This document shows positions 1 through 8,975 of a stretch of DNA of 64,000 nucleotides, piece by piece (position 1 is the stretch's first letter; each line of letters opens with the position of its first letter). Source of the stretch: Pseudomonas sp. B33.4 (lineage in GTDB: Bacteria > Pseudomonadota > Gammaproteobacteria > Pseudomonadales > Pseudomonadaceae); NCBI RefSeq assembly GCF_034555375.1, contig NZ_CP140706.1, forward strand, positions 6,210,001 through 6,274,000. Direction: 5' to 3'. The translations under genes were made by a program, and so were the position numbers. The notes below the pieces were generated by a model. It was given only the letters and a program-made list of their open reading frames with translations, did no database searches and had not been told where the DNA came from.

Positions 1-9
1 TGCTGTTCA

Positions 10-1086
10 TCAGGCAAACACCTGCAGGCTGCGCGGCGGCAAGGCGACCATGATCTGCTGGGCACCGAGGCGCGGCATGGCTTCCGGCGCGAGTTCGGCG
101 AGCAAGGCGTGGCCCGGCAATTGATCGAGTTCGAAGCTCATGCGGCAGCGGTTGCCGAGGAAGGTTATTTCGCGGACTTTGGCCGGGAACAGGTTTTCTT
201 CATGCACCGGCGGATTGACGTTGATCGCTTCCGGGCGGCAGAACAAACGACCCGAGGCGCGCTGGACGCTGCCGTCGCTGAGGCGCAGGTTCATCCCGCC
301 GACCTGCGCGTGGCTGTCGCTGCTGCGCTGGAACGGCAGCCAGTTGCCCTGCCCAACAAACTCGGCCACGAACGGCGTGGCCGGGCGGTTGTAGATTTCC
401 TGCGGCGTGGCGTACTGCTCGACGCGGCCGTTGTTCATCACGGCGATGCGGTCGGCCATCAGCATGGCTTCGTCCTGATTGTGCGTGACCATCAAGGTGG
501 TGATGCCGAGGTTGCGTTGCAGCTGGCGCAGCTCGGTACACAGATGCTCGCGGACGCGGGCGTCGAGGGCGGACATCGGTTCATCAAGCAACAACAGCGA
601 CGGTGCCGGCGCCAGCGCGCGGGCCAGCGCTACACGTTGCTGTTGGCCGCCGGACAATTGGCCGGGGTACTTTTTCTCGCTGCCGGTGAGGCCAACCAGT
701 TCGAGCATTTGCCCGACACGGCGACGTACTTCGTCGCGACCGCTGCCGGCGAGGCCGTAGGCAATGTTCGCTTCGACCGTCAGATTGGGAAACAGCGCGT
801 AGGACTGGAACAGAATCCCGTAATCACGGGCTTGCGGGGCGAGGTGCGAGACGTCGCGCTCGCCGAGGTACAGCTCGCCGCTGTCCTGTTTTTCCAGACC
901 GGCGATGCAGCGCAGCAACGTGGTCTTGCCGCAGCCCGACGGGCCGAGCAGGCACACCAGTTCACCGGCGGCGACGTCGAGGGAGACGTTATCCAGCGCA
1001 GTGAACGCGCCGAAGCGTTTCTGCACGCCGCGCACTTTCATGGGTGCGCCGGGGTTGGTCAGGGCAGTTGCGATGGCAGGATTCAT
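10..1086 (-). CDS. ABC transporter ATP-binding protein, 2-aminoethylphosphonate type
   Basis: ATPase subunit of a binding-protein-dependent importer, cytoplasmic face of the inner membrane. The 358-residue protein has Walker A (GPSGCGKTT, residues 48-56), a Q-loop with FQSYALFPN near 93-101, the LSGGQ signature at 144-148, Walker B (LLLLDEP, 164-170) and a switch histidine in MVTHNQDEA, followed by a C-terminal TOBE-like region that includes FCRPEAINV. This is the PotA/FbpC/PhnT class. The assignment to 2-aminoethylphosphonate rests on overall resemblance to the Pseudomonas protein of that annotation and on the LysR gene directly upstream; the substrate is inferred, and iron(III) or polyamine uptake are alternatives. 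The matching permease and binding-protein genes are not in the window and may lie beyond its left edge. The gene is complete (stop at 10-12). Confidence 0.8.
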   Translation of the reverse strand: MNPAIATALTNPGAPMKVRGVQKRFGAFTALDNVSLDVAAGELVCLLGPSGCGKTTLLRCIAGLEKQDSGELYLGERDVSHLAPQARDYGILFQSYALFPNLTVEANIAYGLAGSGRDEVRRRVGQMLELVGLTGSEKKYPGQLSGGQQQRVALARALAPAPSLLLLDEPMSALDARVREHLCTELRQLQRNLGITTLMVTHNQDEAMLMADRIAVMNNGRVEQYATPQEIYNRPATPFVAEFVGQGNWLPFQRSSDSHAQVGGMNLRLSDGSVQRASGRLFCRPEAINVNPPVHEENLFPAKVREITFLGNRCRMSFELDQLPGHALLAELAPEAMPRLGAQQIMVALPPRSLQVFA

Positions 1087-1194
1087 GGACAGACCTCATC
1101 AAGCAGATGGGGCCAATCCTAGAGTTGTAATGCGTCCGTCATGTGGCAACGAGGCAAAAACGGCCGATAGTGGTATTCGGGGATTTTGGTTGGA

Positions 1195-1278
1195 GATCAA
1201 AAGATCGCAGCCTTCGGCAGCTCCTACATTGGAATGCGTCCCCCTGTAGGAGCTGCCGAAGGCTGCGATCTTTTGATC
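1195..1278. repeat. REPIN, family A
   Basis: Two inverted arms (GATCAAAAGATCGCAGCC...GGCAGCTCCTAC and its complement) with a 16-base centre. It lies between the LysR stop and the ABC ATPase start, so any transcript running from one to the other would carry this hairpin. The arm ends 2 bases before the LysR stop codon. Confidence 0.9.
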
Positions 1279-1279
1279 T

Positions 1280-2143
1280 TCAAGCCGGGGACATTTCCTG
1301 TGCCAAGCCGAGGAACGCCGCCGGCAACCGCGCGCCCTTCCTTTCTTTGAGGCAGTAAAGGTACTCAGGAATCTGCGGCGCATTCTCGATCGTCAGCACG
1401 CGCAACTGCGGATCATGCGGCACTTCCTGCCGGGCAATGATGCTGATGCCGATATTGCGCAACACCGCCTCACGAATCGACTCACGGCTGCCAATCTCCA
1501 GCAACGGCCCGAAGCTCACCCCGGCACTCGCGAGCAACTCTTCCGTCAGCCGCCGCGTGGTTGAACCGGATTCACGCATCAACAAGGTATGCCCGGCCAG
1601 CGCACTCAACGCGACATGCTCCTGCGCCGCCAGCGGATGATTGCGATGCACCGCCAGCACCAGCGGATCAGTGCCCAACACCCGACGAATCAACCGCGCG
1701 TCATCGAGCAATTGCGACGACGCGGCGATGTCCACGCGGTAATCCTCTAGCGCTTCCAGCACTTGTTGCGAGTTGCCGATTTCCACCGACACTTCCACTT
1801 GCGGCAAACGCTCGCGAAAGGTCTTCACCAGATCGAGGATGTAATAGGGCGCGGTCGCGGCGATGCGCAAAGTGCCCTGCACCTGTCCGCTGTTGCGCAG
1901 GAAAAACTCGATGTCGGCTTCCTGCTGCAACAGCGTCTTGACCATCGGCAGCAACCGCGCGCCTTCATCACTGACGCTCAGACGCCGGCCGCCACGGTAG
2001 AACAACTCCACCGAATACTGACTTTCCAGATTGCGAATCTGCGTGGTCACGGTGGGTTGGCTGAGGCCGAGTTTTTTCGCCGCCAGCGTGATGCTGCCCA
2101 GGCGGGCGACCATGTAAAACGCTTTCAGCTCGGCACTCAGCAC
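1280..2143 (-). CDS. LysR-family transcriptional regulator
   Basis: DNA-binding regulator of 287 residues. The N-terminal winged helix is clear: GSITLAAKKLGLSQPTVTTQIRNLE at about residues 16-40. The rest is a periplasmic-binding-protein-like effector domain (GTLRIAATAPYYILDLV near 90 onward). The start is GTG at 2143, preceded by AGGAAAGG; the next in-frame ATG is inside the helix-turn-helix. It sits just upstream of the phosphonate-type ABC ATPase on the same strand and only 13 bases downstream of cadA. The most likely target is the adjacent transporter; control of aminoethylphosphonate use is an inference from this pairing, not something visible in the protein. Confidence 0.85.
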   Translation of the reverse strand: MLSAELKAFYMVARLGSITLAAKKLGLSQPTVTTQIRNLESQYSVELFYRGGRRLSVSDEGARLLPMVKTLLQQEADIEFFLRNSGQVQGTLRIAATAPYYILDLVKTFRERLPQVEVSVEIGNSQQVLEALEDYRVDIAASSQLLDDARLIRRVLGTDPLVLAVHRNHPLAAQEHVALSALAGHTLLMRESGSTTRRLTEELLASAGVSFGPLLEIGSRESIREAVLRNIGISIIARQEVPHDPQLRVLTIENAPQIPEYLYCLKERKGARLPAAFLGLAQEMSPA

Positions 2144-2156
2144 AACCTTTCCTCAT

Positions 2157-4466
2157 CTATTTGCGCAGCAGGCGCAAACCGTTGAACACCACCAACAGGC
2201 TCACGCCCATGTCGGCGAACACCGCCATCCACATGGTGGCGAGCCCGGCGAAGGTTACCGCAAGAAAGATAGCTTTGATCACCAGGGCCAGCGCGATGTT
2301 CTGTTTCAGGATGCTCGCGGTATTGCGCGACAGGCTGATGAACGCCGGGATCTTGCGCAGATCGTCGTCCATCAGGGCGACATCGGCGGTTTCGATCGCG
2401 GTGTCGGTGCCGGCAGCGGCCATGGCGAAACCGATCTCGGCGCGGGCCAGTGCCGGGGCATCGTTGATGCCGTCGCCGACCATGCCGACCCGTCGGCCCT
2501 GTGCATAAAGGTCTTCGATGGCTTGCAGTTTGTCGGTCGGCAACAAGTCGCCCCGGGCCTCGTCGATGCCAACCTGCGCGGCAATCGCCTGGGCGGTGTG
2601 GACGTTGTCGCCGGTGAGCATCAGGGTTTTCACCCCCAGTTCATGCAACTGACGGATCGCTTCGCGGCTGGTTTCCTTGACCGTGTCAGCCACGGCAAAC
2701 AGCGCCAGCGGGCCAGAGCTGTCGAGCAGCAGCACCACGGATTTGCCCTGTTTCTCCAGCGCGAAGAGTTTTTCTTCCAGTGCTGGCGAGCACAAACCGA
2801 GTTCTTCGACCAGGCGGTGGTTGCCCAAATGATAGGTCTGGCCGTTGATCTCACCTTTGACGCCACGCCCGCCCAACGCTTCGAAGTTATCCACAATCAG
2901 CGCAGCGAAGTTTTTATCCACAGCGGCGTTGGCGATGGCCAGCGACACCGGGTGATCGGAGCGACCGGCCAATGCCGCAGCGATTGCAGGCGCGGTGGCA
3001 TCGGCGGTTGGGTCGAGGGACAGGTAATCGGTCTGCACCGGTTTGCCGTGGGTGATCGTGCCGGTTTTATCCAGCGCTAGATAATCGAGCTTGAAACCGC
3101 CCTCCAGGTACACGCCGCCCTTGACCAGAATGCCTTTGCGCGCCGCGGCGGCGAGGCCGCTGACGATGGTCACCGGCGTCGAAATCACCAGTGCACATGG
3201 GCACGCGACCACCAGCAACACCAGCGCGCGGTAGATCCAGTCGAACCACACGGCGCCCATGAACAGCGGCGGAATGATCGCCACGGCCAAGGCAAACACG
3301 AACACCACGGGCGTGTAGATTTTCGAGAATTGATCGACGAAGCGCTGAGTCGGTGCGCGCGCGCCTTGGGCTTGTTCGACGGCGTGGATGATCCGCGCCA
3401 GGGTCGAGTTGTTCGCCGCTGCGGTCACCGTGTATTCCAGCGAACCGGCCTGGTTGATGGTGCCGGCGAAGACTTTGTCGCCGATGGTTTTTTCAACCGG
3501 CAGGCTTTCGCCGGTGATCGGCGCCTGATCGATGGTTGAACTGCCACTGACGACTTCACCGTCCAGCGCAATGCGCTCGCCGGGTTTCACTCGTACGCGG
3601 GCACCGAGTTCGACGCTTTTCACATCCTGTTCAATCCAGCTGCCGTCAGCCTGCAACACCGTGGCTTGTTCCGGTGTCATCTGCATCAAACCGCTGATCG
3701 CATTACGCGCACGATCAAGCGAGCGCGCTTCGATCAGCTCGGCGACGGTGAACAGGAACATCACCATCGCCGCTTCCGGCCACTGGCCGATAAGAATGGC
3801 ACCGGTGACGGCGATGCTCATCAGCGCATTGATGTTGAGGTTGCGGTTCTTCAGGGCGATCCAGCCCTTTTTATAGGTGGTCAGGCCACCGCTGAGGATC
3901 GACACCAGCGCGATGATCGCCACCACCCAAGTCGGTGCGGCATTGGTGAAGTGGATGACTTCAGCGGCGAGCGCGCCGACACCGGACAATGCCAGCGGCC
4001 ACCAGTGTTTTTTCACCGCTGCCGGGGCCGGCGCTTCGACGCCCGCCTCCAGCGGCTCGGCGTGCATGCCGAGGGATTTGATCGCTTCGGTGATCGGCGC
4101 AGTGCCCGGCAGATTGTGAGTCACGCCGAGTACGCGGTTGATCAGATTGAATTCGAGCTGCTGCACGCCGGCGAGTTTGCCGAGCTTGTTCTGGATCAGC
4201 GTCTGCTCGGTCGGGCAGTCCATCGCTTCGATGCGGAAACTGCTCAGCCGCGCGTCGGCGCTGGTTTTTTCGCTCAATTGCACCAACGCAGGCGCGGCAG
4301 CTGTCGACGAGCAGCAGGCGTCTTCGTGCGCATGAACCGGTGCCGGCGCTGCGACTTTCGACCCGCAGCAGGAATCGCCACCGTGTGAATGCTTATGCAC
4401 AGGCTGCAATTTATGACTGTGATCGTGGCCGTCGCCGGGCTTGTGGGTGTGCTGGGAATCGCTCAT
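2157..4466 (-). CDS. cadA: Cd2+/Zn2+/Pb2+-exporting P1B-type ATPase CadA
   Basis: Inner-membrane pump that exports divalent soft metals using ATP. Of 769 residues, roughly the first 75 are rich in His and Cys (several HxH groups and two CC pairs), a likely metal-buffering tail. A heavy-metal-associated domain follows, with AMDCPTEQ in place of the usual CxxC, so it has one cysteine only. Catalytic marks are the CPC membrane motif (VACPCALVIS), the phosphorylation site DKTGTITHGKP, the HP motif (SDHPVSLA) and the hinge GDGINDAPALA; the TGES actuator motif is also present (PITGESLPVEK). Divergent from cadR, with the CadR-controlled promoter between them. Family and context make the substrate group firm; relative preference for Cd, Zn or Pb cannot be read from sequence. 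Confidence 0.93.
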   Translation of the reverse strand: MSDSQHTHKPGDGHDHSHKLQPVHKHSHGGDSCCGSKVAAPAPVHAHEDACCSSTAAAPALVQLSEKTSADARLSSFRIEAMDCPTEQTLIQNKLGKLAGVQQLEFNLINRVLGVTHNLPGTAPITEAIKSLGMHAEPLEAGVEAPAPAAVKKHWWPLALSGVGALAAEVIHFTNAAPTWVVAIIALVSILSGGLTTYKKGWIALKNRNLNINALMSIAVTGAILIGQWPEAAMVMFLFTVAELIEARSLDRARNAISGLMQMTPEQATVLQADGSWIEQDVKSVELGARVRVKPGERIALDGEVVSGSSTIDQAPITGESLPVEKTIGDKVFAGTINQAGSLEYTVTAAANNSTLARIIHAVEQAQGARAPTQRFVDQFSKIYTPVVFVFALAVAIIPPLFMGAVWFDWIYRALVLLVVACPCALVISTPVTIVSGLAAAARKGILVKGGVYLEGGFKLDYLALDKTGTITHGKPVQTDYLSLDPTADATAPAIAAALAGRSDHPVSLAIANAAVDKNFAALIVDNFEALGGRGVKGEINGQTYHLGNHRLVEELGLCSPALEEKLFALEKQGKSVVLLLDSSGPLALFAVADTVKETSREAIRQLHELGVKTLMLTGDNVHTAQAIAAQVGIDEARGDLLPTDKLQAIEDLYAQGRRVGMVGDGINDAPALARAEIGFAMAAAGTDTAIETADVALMDDDLRKIPAFISLSRNTASILKQNIALALVIKAIFLAVTFAGLATMWMAVFADMGVSLLVVFNGLRLLRK

Positions 4467-4496
4467 TGGTCGCGTCCATGAAGGTGCCTGTTGCCA

Positions 4497-4527
4497 AGTA
4501 AAGACCCTGTAGCCACTATAGGGTCAA
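4497..4527 (-). promoter_or_regulatory. CadR-controlled cadA promoter/operator with 19-bp spacer
   Basis: Read on the minus strand there is a -35 box TTGACC (4522-4527), a 19-base spacer and a -10-like box TTTACT (4497-4502). The spacer contains the dyad ACCCTATAGTGGCTACAGGGT, with ACCCT/AGGGT arms. An over-long spacer carrying a dyad is the hallmark of promoters that MerR-family activators untwist. The -10 box lies about 30 bases upstream of the cadA ATG. Box assignment is by eye. Confidence 0.85.
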
Positions 4528-4550
4528 GCACCCTTTTGGAGATTGCCGTC

Positions 4551-5000
4551 ATGAAGATCGGAGAACTGGCCAAACTCACCGACTGCGCCGTAGAAACCAT
4601 CCGCTATTACGAGCGCGAAAACCTCCTGCCGGAACCGGCCCGCAGCGACGGCAACTACCGCGTCTACACCCAGGCGCACGCCGAACGCCTGACCTTCATC
4701 CGCAACTGCCGCACCCTCGACATGACCCTCGAAGAAATCCGCAGCCTGCTCGCCTTGCGCGACAGTCCACAGGATCAGTGCGAGAGCGTCAATGCGTTGA
4801 TCGACGAACATATCCAGCATGTGAAGGCGCGGATTGATGGGTTGTTGGCGTTGCAGATGCAACTGCTCGACCTGCGCCAACGTTGTGGCGAAGGGCCGAT
4901 GGCCGATCAATGCGGGATTTTGCAGCGGCTGGAAGTGAGTGGCGGGGTTGTCGCGACGGAAGTCGAACACTCCCACGTAGGCCGCAGCCACGGCCATTGA
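4551..5000 (+). CDS. cadR: MerR-family cadmium-responsive regulator CadR
   Basis: Metal-sensing activator of 149 residues. It has the MerR winged helix (MKIGELAKLTDCAVETIRYYERENLLPEP at the N terminus), a dimerisation helix and three cysteines at 77, 112 and 121, the last two nine residues apart as in MerR metal sites. A short His-containing tail (HSHVGRSHGH) is typical of Pseudomonas CadR. ATG 4551 is chosen because the conserved MKIGELA sequence starts there; an upstream in-frame start at 4491 would place the operator inside the gene. Divergent from cadA, and likely autoregulated through the shared operator. Confidence 0.92.
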   Translation: MKIGELAKLTDCAVETIRYYERENLLPEPARSDGNYRVYTQAHAERLTFIRNCRTLDMTLEEIRSLLALRDSPQDQCESVNALIDEHIQHVKARIDGLLALQMQLLDLRQRCGEGPMADQCGILQRLEVSGGVVATEVEHSHVGRSHGH

Positions 5001-5019
5001 GTCCAACACAAAACCAAAT

Positions 5020-5098
5020 GTAGGAGCTGCCGCAGGCTGCGATCTTTTGATCTTATAAACAGCAAGATCAAAAGATCGCAGCCTTCGGCAGCTCCTAC
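5020..5098. repeat. REPIN, family A
   Basis: Paired arms at a convergent junction (cadR and thyA stops). The left arm reads GCCGCAGGC where the right arm requires GCCGAAGGC, so the pair is imperfect by one base. The centre is AAACAGC-like and the GATC-containing extensions pair as well. Confidence 0.9.
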
Positions 5099-5121
5099 AC
5101 AGGGGTATTGCGTATTGCTTG

Positions 5122-6093
5122 TCAGACCGCCATCGGCGCGGTCATGGGCGCGTGGTGTTCGTAGCCTTCCAGCGAGAAATCGCTCGGCTCGACCAATTCC
5201 AGCCATTCCGGCTGGTACACGCCAGTCTTGGCAAACTCCGGTACACGATCCGAGATTTTCAGTTTCGGCATGGCGAACGGCTCGCGCTTGAGCTGTTCGT
5301 TGAGCATGTCCAGGTGGTTCTCGTAGACGTGCGCATCACCGATGAAATAGGTGAACCAGCGCGGCGTGTAACCGGTCAGGCGACCGATCAGGCTCAGCAG
5401 CGCGGCGCCTTCGGTGAGGTTGAACGGCGTGCCCAGACCCAGATCGTTGGAACGGATGTAGAGGGTCAGGGAAATCTCTTTGGTCTCGACATTCGGGTGG
5501 AACTGATACAGCAGATGGCATGGCGGCAGAGCCATTTCATCGAGCTGAGCGACGTTCCAGCCGTGGAACAGAATACGACGGCTGCCCGGATCCTTGATGA
5601 TCGTGTCGACGCACTGGCGCACCTGATCGATGGCTTTGTACAACACCACGTAGGCCTGGCCGTTTTCTTCGCCCTGAGCGATCTGCTTGTAGCCGTTGGC
5701 CAAGGTTTGTTCGATGGCGGCGCTGTTGCTCAGCGGGATCTGTTTGTACGCCGGCCATTTTCGCCATTGCACGCCGTAGATTTCGCCGAGGTCGTCGTCG
5801 CCCTGACGGAACGGGTTGGCCAGCCACTGCGCGTTTTCGTTGGCGTTCTGGTCCCAGACCTTGCAGCCCAGCGCACGGAATTCAGCGGCGTTGTTGACGC
5901 CACGGAGAAAACCGCACATCTCGCCGATGGCCGATTTGAAGGCCATTTTGCGCGTGGTGATCGCCGGAAAACCTTCCTGCAGATCGAAACGCAGCATCGC
6001 ACCCGGGAAACTGATGGTGTTGATGCCGGTGCGGTTGGCCTGTTTGCTGCCGTTCTGAATGACGTGCGAGACCAGTTCGAGATATTGCTTCAT
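5122..6093 (-). CDS. thyA: Thymidylate synthase
   Basis: Makes dTMP from dUMP with 5,10-methylenetetrahydrofolate, in the cytoplasm. The catalytic cysteine is in [11 protein letters not shown] (Cys192), with the substrate-binding arginines in [13 protein letters not shown] and the folate-site region NLTEGAALL. The protein ends in MTAPMAV, near the usual C-terminal family motif APMAV. At 323 residues it is about 60 longer than the 264-residue E. coli enzyme; the extra length lies mainly in the small-domain insertion between the GEIYGVQW segment and the catalytic loop, as in some other bacterial ThyA. It lies 50 bases downstream of lgt, an arrangement also found in enterobacteria, and is probably cotranscribed with it. 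Confidence 0.96.
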   Translation of the reverse strand: MKQYLELVSHVIQNGSKQANRTGINTISFPGAMLRFDLQEGFPAITTRKMAFKSAIGEMCGFLRGVNNAAEFRALGCKVWDQNANENAQWLANPFRQGDDDLGEIYGVQWRKWPAYKQIPLSNSAAIEQTLANGYKQIAQGEENGQAYVVLYKAIDQVRQCVDTIIKDPGSRRILFHGWNVAQLDEMALPPCHLLYQFHPNVETKEISLTLYIRSNDLGLGTPFNLTEGAALLSLIGRLTGYTPRWFTYFIGDAHVYENHLDMLNEQLKREPFAMPKLKISDRVPEFAKTGVYQPEWLELVEPSDFSLEGYEHHAPMTAPMAV

Positions 6094-6143
6094 GAGTTAC
6101 CTGTGTCCTTTGAGCCCCGGCGTCGCGCGCCGGGGTTCGTAGT

Positions 6144-6959
6144 TTAAGCCGTCGGCGCGAGCGGTGCTGCCGGTGCGCGACGATAGGCCAGCCAGATCAG
6201 GAACAGCCCGCCGACGATCATCGGCACGCAGAGCACCTGGCCCATGGTCAGCCAGTTCCAGGCCAGATAGCCCAGTTGCGCATCCGGCACACGGACGAAT
6301 TCGACGATGAAACGGAAGATGCCGTAGAACAGCGCGAACATGCCCGACACGGCCATGGTCGGGCGCGGCTTGCGCGAGAAAATCCACAGGATCAGGAACA
6401 GCGCCACGCCTTCGAGCGCGAACTGATAGAGCTGCGACGGGTGACGCGGCAGTTGCGCCGGATCGCTGAATGGCGGGAAGACCATGGCCCACGGCACGTC
6501 GGTGGCTTTGCCCCACAATTCGGCGTTGATGAAGTTACCGATGCGCCCGGCGCCCAGACCGATCGGCACCATTGGTGCGACGAAGTCCATCAACTGGAAG
6601 AACGACTTGCCGTTACGCTTGCCAAACCACAACGCGGCCAGCATTACGCCGATGAAACCGCCGTGGAACGACATGCCACCCTTCCACACTTCGAAAATCA
6701 GCGTCGGGTTGGCCAGATAGGCGCTCAGATCGTAGAACAGCACATAGCCCAGGCGCCCGCCGACGATCACGCCCATCGACATCCAGAAGACCATGTCGGA
6801 GAGTTTCTCCTTGGTCCAGGTCGGGTCGAAACGGTTGAGCCGGCGCGACGCCAGCAGCCACGCACCGCCGATGCCGATCAGGTACATCAGACCGTACCAG
6901 TGGATTTTCAGCGGACCGATGGCCAGTGCCACCGGGTCGATCTGCGGGTAAGGCAGCAT
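6144..6959 (-). CDS. lgt: Prolipoprotein diacylglyceryl transferase
   Basis: Inner-membrane enzyme that transfers diacylglyceryl from phosphatidylglycerol to the lipobox cysteine of prolipoproteins. The 271-residue protein has about seven hydrophobic segments. The essential-histidine region reads [13 protein letters not shown] (His99), and the Lgt signature [16 protein letters not shown] follows near residue 140. The start [23 protein letters not shown] is the conserved N terminus. It is upstream of thyA on the same strand. Confidence 0.97.
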   Translation of the reverse strand: MLPYPQIDPVALAIGPLKIHWYGLMYLIGIGGAWLLASRRLNRFDPTWTKEKLSDMVFWMSMGVIVGGRLGYVLFYDLSAYLANPTLIFEVWKGGMSFHGGFIGVMLAALWFGKRNGKSFFQLMDFVAPMVPIGLGAGRIGNFINAELWGKATDVPWAMVFPPFSDPAQLPRHPSQLYQFALEGVALFLILWIFSRKPRPTMAVSGMFALFYGIFRFIVEFVRVPDAQLGYLAWNWLTMGQVLCVPMIVGGLFLIWLAYRRAPAAPLAPTA

Positions 6960-7038
6960 TGCGACTCCTCGTTAGAGTTGAAACCAAAATTCCCGGGCGA
7001 CGCTGCCACCTCAGGATTAAGCCAGGATTGCGACGCGG

Positions 7039-7821
7039 TTAAAGCAGGAAGCTCACACCCACGCTGAACAGCAAAGCGGCGAACAGCCGTTTCAGCAAGC
7101 GCGGCGACAACCGATGCGCCAGACGCGCGCCGATGCGGGCGAAAACCATGCTGGTCAGGGCGATGCCCAACAGCGCCGGCAAATACACAAAACCGAGACT
7201 ATGCGGTGGCAACAACGGATCGTGCCACCCCAGAATCATGAAACTTAAAGCACTGACCAAAGCGATCGGCAGACCGCAGGCCGACGAGGTCGCCACCGCT
7301 TGCTGCATCGGCACGCTGCGCCAGGTCAGGAACGGCACCGTCAGCGAACCACCGCCGACGCCGAAAATCGCCGAGGCCCAGCCGATCACACTGCCGGCCA
7401 CGGTCAGACCGAGTTTACCCGGCACCGTTCGGCTGGCCTTGGGTTTGATGTCGAGCGCCAGTTGCACCGAGATGATCAAGGCGAACACGCCGATGATCTT
7501 TTGCAGGTGCGGACCGGAGATTGCTTCTGCAGTCAGGGCTCCGAAACCCGCGCCGAGCAGAATGCCGACGGCCATCCACATGAAGATCGGCCAGCGCACC
7601 GCGCCGCGTCGATGATGCTCACGCACGGCGTTGACCGAGGTGAAGATGATCGTCGCCAGCGATGTCCCGACCGCCAGATGGGTGAGGATCGACTGATCAA
7701 AGCCCTGCAGGGTGAAACTGAACACCAGCACCGGCACGATAATGATCCCGCCGCCAACGCCAAACAGCCCGGCCAGCACGCCCGCACAGGCGCCCAGCGC
7801 CAGATAGAGCAGAAATTCCAT
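7039..7821 (-). CDS. TSUP family (TauE/SafE) membrane permease
   Basis: Polytopic inner-membrane protein of 260 residues with the duplicated TSUP pattern: GACAGVLAGLFGVGGGIIIVPVL near the N terminus and its repeat GSVIGWASAIFGVGGGSLTVPFL in the second half. Members export sulfite or sulfonate-derived anions, but many are uncharacterised and no substrate can be read here. ATG 7821 is preferred because MEFLLYLALG begins the first membrane helix and GGGGAG lies just upstream; an open frame extends to 7932 without a plausible ribosome site. The same family occurs in taurine and sulfonate loci, but here the gene sits beside lgt. Confidence 0.85.
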   Translation of the reverse strand: MEFLLYLALGACAGVLAGLFGVGGGIIIVPVLVFSFTLQGFDQSILTHLAVGTSLATIIFTSVNAVREHHRRGAVRWPIFMWMAVGILLGAGFGALTAEAISGPHLQKIIGVFALIISVQLALDIKPKASRTVPGKLGLTVAGSVIGWASAIFGVGGGSLTVPFLTWRSVPMQQAVATSSACGLPIALVSALSFMILGWHDPLLPPHSLGFVYLPALLGIALTSMVFARIGARLAHRLSPRLLKRLFAALLFSVGVSFLL

Positions 7822-7953
7822 GACCGTCTCCCCAGACCGCATCCGCAAAACCGGAGCGGCATGGTAACGGATGCACCCCCTTTGGCTCCACTGGCGATGG
7901 ATGCACGGACGCCGGATGCGTAGAGTGGACAAAAATCACACAAGGACCACCTT

Positions 7954-8700
7954 ATGTGCCTGATTGTTTTCGCCTGGCGGCCGGGCCATGACCAGCCGCT
8001 GATCGTCGCGGCCAACCGTGACGAGTTCTACGCCCGGCCGAGCCTGCCACTGGCGCAATGGCCGGAAGCGCCGCATGTGCATGCCGGGCGTGATCTTGAG
8101 GCCGGCGGGACCTGGCTGGGGATCGGCGCCAACGGGCGCTTCGCCGCGCTGACCAACATTCGCGATCCGCAACAGGCGCCAGCGCGCAAGTCACGAGGGG
8201 AACTGGTGGCGCGGTTTCTGACCGGCGATGCGTCGATTGATGATTATTTGAGCGATGTGGTCGGGCGTTCGGCGGAATATGCCGGGTTTAATCTGTTGCT
8301 CGGCAACAGTCATGAGCTGTGGCATTTCAATGCGCGGATGTCGGAGCCGGTGATGCTCGCGTCCGGAGTCTACGGCTTGTCGAATGCTGGGCTGGATACG
8401 CCGTGGCCGAAGTTGCTCAGGGCCAAGGCTGCGTTGAGTGGGGTGTTGGATGATCCGCAGCCTGAACGGTTGTTGGGTTTGTTAAGTGATGCGCAGACGG
8501 CCCCACCTGCCGAATTGCCGGATACCGGGGTGGGTCTGGCGACGGAATCACTGTTGTCGAGTGTGTTTATTGCCAGCCAGAGTTACGGGACGCGGGCGAG
8601 TACGGCGTTGATTGTGCAGGCGGATGGGGCGCGGCAGATGGTTGAGCGGAGTTTTGGGCCGTATGGCGGGCATTTGGGCGAGGTGGAGATAACAGCTTAA
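7954..8700 (+). CDS. NRDE-family (TANGO2-like) protein
   Basis: The 248-residue protein begins MCLIVFAWRP and carries the defining NRDE tetrapeptide at residues 21-24, then GGTWLGIGANGRFAALTNIRDP, the conserved core of the family. Cys2 would become N-terminal after Met removal, which fits the Ntn-hydrolase-like fold predicted for these proteins. Eukaryotic TANGO2 has been linked to Golgi organisation and haem or lipid handling, but the bacterial role is not settled and I assign no reaction. Divergent from the TSUP permease with about 130 bases between starts; its 3' end faces ptsP across a family E repeat. Confidence 0.88.
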   Translation: MCLIVFAWRPGHDQPLIVAANRDEFYARPSLPLAQWPEAPHVHAGRDLEAGGTWLGIGANGRFAALTNIRDPQQAPARKSRGELVARFLTGDASIDDYLSDVVGRSAEYAGFNLLLGNSHELWHFNARMSEPVMLASGVYGLSNAGLDTPWPKLLRAKAALSGVLDDPQPERLLGLLSDAQTAPPAELPDTGVGLATESLLSSVFIASQSYGTRASTALIVQADGARQMVERSFGPYGGHLGEVEITA

Positions 8701-8707
8701 GAGCAAA

Positions 8708-8965
8708 CCCTCACCCCAGCCCTCTCCCAGAGGGAGAGGGGGCCGACCGAGGTGTCTTGGGCCATACATCGACCTGAAAGACCGAGTTGATTATGGATTC
8801 AGCACGCACCTTCAAGTCCGTGCGAATCGATTATGGACTCGGCAAATCACCTTCAAATCGGTGTGAATCGATTATGGATTCAGCACAGCACCTTCAGGTC
8901 TGCGTACCTCGGCAGCATCCCCCAATCAGTCCCCTCTCCCTCCGGGAGAGGGTTAGGGTGAGGGG
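8708..8965. repeat. Composite repeat family E, copy 1 (expanded core)
   Basis: Outer inverted ends CCCTCACCCCAGCCCTCTCCC... and its complement at the right enclose a core. The stems at each end are themselves hairpins (CCCTCTCCC/GGGAGAGGG). This copy is about 80 bases longer than copies 2 and 3 because the core unit is repeated three times. It fills nearly the whole gap between the convergent stops at 8700 and 8976. Confidence 0.85.
8784..8905. repeat. Three tandem 40-41 bp units inside family E copy 1
   Basis: Units start at 8784, 8824 and 8865. Each has the form GAATCGATTATGGATTCAGC then CACCTTCAAGTC plus about 8 bases, with scattered substitutions. Copies 2 and 3 of the element hold one such unit each. 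Confidence 0.85.
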
Positions 8966-8975
8966 CTCTTGATCT

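Noticed and set aside
7954..8700. Frameshift or atypical codon use in the 3' half of the NRDE gene
   Set aside because: The 3' part uses more TTG and GAT codons than its 5' part, but the frame is intact and the length normal; the drift is within the range seen in other genes here.
8784..8905. CRISPR-like array
   Set aside because: Only three units, in tandem without true spacers, inside an inverted-repeat element, and no cas gene in the window.
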